A stretch of DNA of 8,723 bases from NCBI GenBank assembly GCA_900539835.1, contig UQDR01000037.1, forward strand, positions 1-8,723, written 5' to 3'. The translations under genes and the position numbers were made by a program. The stretch comes from an uncultured Ruminococcus sp. (GTDB lineage Bacteria > Bacillota > Clostridia > Oscillospirales > Ruminococcaceae). Position 1 is the first letter of the stretch. The number at the start of each line of letters is the position of its first letter. Shown in pieces: positions 7,149 to 8,723 of the stretch. The notes below the pieces were generated by a model, which ran no database searches, had not been told where the DNA came from, and saw nothing but the letters and a program-made list of their open reading frames with translations.

Positions 7149-7211
7149 TGTCCGGAAACGCTTTTGTGCTTTTAAGGCATGGGATTTTAAAGCGGTAAAT
7201 CGAATCGGACA
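7149..7211 (+). promoter_or_regulatory. Potentially structured 5' leader of the DAHP synthase mRNA
   Basis: Three nested pairings can form: TGTCCG (7149-7154) with CGGACA (7206-7211), CGCTTT (7159-7164) with AAAGCG (7189-7194), and an apical GTGCTT (7166-7171) with AGGCAT (7175-7180) that includes two G-U pairs. Internal loops are purine-rich on both sides. No T run follows, so it is not a terminator. It matches no riboswitch class I recognise and contains no leader peptide with repeated aromatic codons that I can see. It may be a 5' stabilising stem, a regulatory element, or chance. Confidence 0.4.
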
Positions 7212-7258
7212 GTCACATGAATTCTCAGTATATAAAATAAGGGGATTTTGTGAGTTTT

Positions 7259-7263
7259 GGAGG
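7259..7263 (+). promoter_or_regulatory. Ribosome binding site fixing the DAHP synthase start
   Basis: GGAGG lies eight bases before ATG 7272. The in-frame TTG at 7257 overlaps this site and is excluded; ATG at 7278 would be 14 bases away and is less likely. Confidence 0.8.
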
Positions 7264-7271
7264 TTAAAATT

Positions 7272-8300
7272 ATGGGTATGAATTTCAAGAGAAAGCTGCC
7301 GATTCCGAAGGTTATAAAAGAGCAATTTCCTCTTTCGGAAAAAATAATTGCACACAAGGCTGAGCGTGATGAAGAAATTAAAAAGGTGTTTACCGGCGAG
7401 CTTAATAAGCTTTTGCTTGTTATAGGACCTTGTTCTGCGGACAGAGAAGACTCGGTTATGGATTATATCTACAGACTGAAGGATATTCAGGATAAAGTAA
7501 AGGATAAGATCATAATTATTCCGAGAATTTATACAAACAAGCCGAGAACCACAGGCTTGGGCTATAAGGGAATGGTGCATCAGCCTGACCCCACAAAGGA
7601 AGAGGATATGCTTGAGGGACTTATTGCTATCAGAAAGCTTCATACAAGAGCAATTGAAGAAACAGGGCTTACTTGTGCTGATGAAATGCTGTATCCTGAG
7701 AATTACAGATATCTTTCTGATCTGCTTTCTTATACAGCAATCGGTGCTCGTTCAGTAGAGGATCAGCAGCACAGAATCACAACAAGCGGTATGGACATTC
7801 CGGCAGGTATGAAAAACCCCACAAGCGGTGATTTGTCAGTAATGATGAACTCAATTACTGCGGCTCAGAACAGTCATACTTTCCTTTACAGAGGTTGGGA
7901 GGTTGAAACATCAGGAAATCCGCTTTCACATGCGGTTTTAAGAGGTTATGTGAACAAGCACGGACAGGCTCACCCTAACTATCACTATGAAGATTTACAG
8001 CTTCTTTGCAGCTTATATGCAGAGGGAGATTATCAGAATCCTGCGGTAATTATTGATACAAACCACAGCAACTCCGGCAAGAAATATCTTGAACAGCCGA
8101 GAATCTGCAAAGAAGTGCTGCATTCAATGCGTCATTCTGCTGACATTGGCAAGATCGTCAAGGGCTTTATGATTGAAAGCTATATTGAGGATGGTGCACA
8201 AAAGATTTGCGATGGCGTTTACGGAAAGTCAATTACTGACCCATGTCTTGGATGGGAAAAATCAGAAAAATTAATTTTAGACATTGCTGATTTGATTTAA
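7272..8300 (+). CDS. aroF: 3-deoxy-7-phosphoheptulonate (DAHP) synthase, type I (AroFGH class)
   Basis: This enzyme joins phosphoenolpyruvate and erythrose 4-phosphate to DAHP, the first step of the shikimate route to Phe, Tyr, Trp and chorismate. The 342-residue length fits the E. coli AroF/AroG/AroH class (about 350). Visible hallmarks are IGPCS with the metal-ligand Cys54, the substrate loop KPRTTGLGYKG (90-100), GARSVEDQQHR (158-168), DIPAGMKNPTSGD (175-187), DTNHSNS with metal-ligand His265, MIESY with Glu302, and SITDPCLGW with Asp323. All four metal ligands expected from E. coli AroG are therefore present. The N-terminal ~40 residues, where this class carries its feedback site, are present, but the inhibiting amino acid cannot be read from sequence, so the paralogue letter is nominal. 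It appears monocistronic: its own candidate promoter and folded leader lie upstream and a perfect-stem terminator follows by 20 bp. No other shikimate gene is in the window. Confidence 0.95.
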   Translation: MGMNFKRKLPIPKVIKEQFPLSEKIIAHKAERDEEIKKVFTGELNKLLLVIGPCSADREDSVMDYIYRLKDIQDKVKDKIIIIPRIYTNKPRTTGLGYKGMVHQPDPTKEEDMLEGLIAIRKLHTRAIEETGLTCADEMLYPENYRYLSDLLSYTAIGARSVEDQQHRITTSGMDIPAGMKNPTSGDLSVMMNSITAAQNSHTFLYRGWEVETSGNPLSHAVLRGYVNKHGQAHPNYHYEDLQLLCSLYAEGDYQNPAVIIDTNHSNSGKKYLEQPRICKEVLHSMRHSADIGKIVKGFMIESYIEDGAQKICDGVYGKSITDPCLGWEKSEKLILDIADLI

Positions 8301-8320
8301 TTTTTCATAAACATACTTGG

Positions 8321-8354
8321 CGTCATGCTTCTTGTTCGAAGCATGACGTTTTTT
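8321..8354 (+). terminator. Rho-independent terminator of the DAHP synthase gene
   Basis: A perfect 11-bp stem CGTCATGCTTC (8321-8331) / GAAGCATGACG (8338-8348) with the six-base loop TTGTTC is followed by T6 (8349-8354). Confidence 0.95.
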
Positions 8355-8380
8355 GTTACAAAGCCCGTGCGGTCGAGCAT

Positions 8381-8472
8381 ATTGACGGGAGACCACAGGT
8401 CTCCCCTACGTCAATTTTGCAAATTTGTCACAGTGGGGTCGAACTATAAATCACCAAGAACCGATATCGTGG
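8381..8472 (+). repeat. Intergenic repeat unit, copy A, with 5' hairpin
   Basis: The hairpin GGGAGACC (8387-8394) / GGTCTCCC (8398-8405), loop ACA, is extended after a 4-nt bulge by ATTGAC (8381-8386) / GTCAAT (8410-8415). The body 8403-8472 aligns without gaps to 8572-8641 (offset 169), with shared blocks CCCCTAC, ATTTTGCAAA, CACAG, ACTATAAAT and GATATCGTG. Near its 3' end ACCAAGA/TCGTGGT can pair with one mismatch. Confidence 0.7.
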
Positions 8473-8501
8473 TATGGATAGTACGACTTGAATTTTGCTT
8501 T

Positions 8502-8553
8502 ACGGGCTGTCGAGGACAAACTTAACAGGGTAACGGGACGTCGAGGACAAACT
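8502..8553 (+). repeat. 21-bp direct repeat between the two copies
   Basis: ACGGG-NN-GTCGAGGACAAACT occurs at 8502-8522 and 8533-8553, identical except for the two N positions, with a 31-bp offset. The core GTCGAG also occurs upstream of copy A at 8372-8377. ACGGGCT at 8502-8508 is the reverse complement of AGCCCGT at 8362-8368, bracketing copy A. Confidence 0.65.
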
Positions 8554-8641
8554 CAGCTACGCTGAGTTGCGCCCCTACATTGATTTTGCAAACCCACCAC
8601 AGCGGGGGGAAACTATAAATTATCACGAACTGATATCGTGA
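8533..8641 (+). repeat. Intergenic repeat unit, copy B, with 5' hairpin
   Basis: The hairpin AACTCAGC (8550-8557) / GCTGAGTT (8561-8568), loop TAC, has the same 8-bp/3-nt geometry as copy A but unrelated sequence. It can be extended by GGGACG (8535-8540) with CGCCCC (8570-8575), one mismatch. The body 8572-8641 matches copy A at 53 of 70 positions, 14 of the 17 differences being transitions. At its 3' end TCACGA (8623-8628) / TCGTGA (8636-8641) is a perfect 6-bp inverted repeat. Confidence 0.7.
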
Positions 8642-8656
8642 ATTGCCCCGTCTGCA

Positions 8657-8712
8657 ACGGCAACACCCAGTTTGTCTATAACTAAGTTTGTTTCGTTGCC
8701 GTGCAAATTTGC
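8657..8712. repeat. Inverted repeat and palindrome at the right edge
   Basis: ACGGCAAC (8657-8664) and GTTGCCGT (8695-8702) are perfect 8-bp inverted arms around 30 bp that contain AGTTTGT twice. They are followed at once by the 10-bp palindrome GCAAATTTGC (8703-8712) and a further GCAAATT. The GCAAATTTG motif also occurs inside copy A. The feature may continue past the window. Confidence 0.5.
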
Positions 8713-8723
8713 TAACGCAAATT

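Larger units (their letters stand above)
8355..8723. other. Gene-free repeat-rich region to the right edge
   Basis: No reading frame here looks like a protein. The longest, 8325-8525 on the + strand, starts inside the terminator stem and covers the repeats, with no recognisable domain or ribosome binding site. The region instead holds two diverged copies of a ~70-bp unit, each preceded by a hairpin, a short tandem-like 21-bp repeat and several palindromes. Its look is that of a dispersed non-coding intergenic repeat family rather than a decayed gene. It runs to the end of the window and probably beyond. Confidence 0.6.

Noticed and set aside
7257..7271. TTG start for DAHP synthase
   Set aside because: It overlaps the GGAGG that serves ATG 7272.
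7149..7271. T-box or aromatic-codon attenuator in the DAHP synthase leader
   Set aside because: I see no T-box sequence, no leader peptide rich in Phe, Tyr or Trp codons and no terminator hairpin before the start codon.
7059..7643. 194-codon open frame on the minus strand
   Set aside because: It lies opposite the DAHP synthase gene and its leader, has no recognisable domain and reads as an antisense shadow.
8325..8525. 66-codon open frame on the plus strand
   Set aside because: It begins inside the terminator stem and runs through the intergenic repeats, with no ribosome binding site and no domain.
8381..8641. CRISPR array
   Set aside because: There are only two diverged ~70-bp copies with 17 mismatches, and the intervening 99 bp itself contains repeats; this lacks the short identical repeats and uniform spacers of an array.

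Overview
The window looks like a chromosomal segment from a low-GC, anaerobic gut-type Clostridia, most like the Ruminococcus/Oscillospiraceae group. This rests on AT-rich codon use, strong Shine-Dalgarno sites (GGAGG type), TTGACA-type promoters and the resemblance of the ABC pair and the flavoprotein to proteins common in that group. The genus cannot be fixed from the sequence. All recognised genes lie on the + strand.

Layout: (1) At the left edge is the 3' end of a large cell-surface or secreted protein made of fibronectin type III repeats, closed by a good terminator. (2) A self-contained drug-response-type operon follows: a strong promoter with a palindromic operator over the start site, a MarR-family regulator, and two overlapping half-transporter genes. 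The two ABC proteins have complementary active-site defects (D for E, Q for H and S for G in the first; LSQGQ in the second), the signature of a heterodimeric exporter with one degenerate and one working ATP site. A perfect-stem terminator ends the operon. (3) A single gene encodes an FAD-dependent oxidoreductase of the DAO fold fused to a C-terminal Rieske [2Fe-2S] domain, as in B. subtilis YhfW. (4) A type I DAHP synthase, the first enzyme of the shikimate pathway, follows with its own promoter, a leader that can fold into nested stems starting at the predicted mRNA 5' end, and a perfect-stem terminator. (5) The last ~370 bases hold no convincing gene. They contain a two-copy, ~70-bp diverged direct repeat (53/70 identical, no gaps), each copy preceded by a hairpin of the same geometry (8-bp stem, 3-nt loop) but unrelated stem sequence, plus smaller direct and inverted repeats.

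Functionally, the MarR protein probably senses a ligand and releases the operator so that the exporter is made. The Rieske flavoprotein and the DAHP synthase look like separate transcription units with no obvious link to the exporter. I see no phage, transposase, CRISPR array, tRNA or rRNA. The least explained parts are the right-end repeat family, the DAHP synthase leader and the linker insertion in the second ABC protein.
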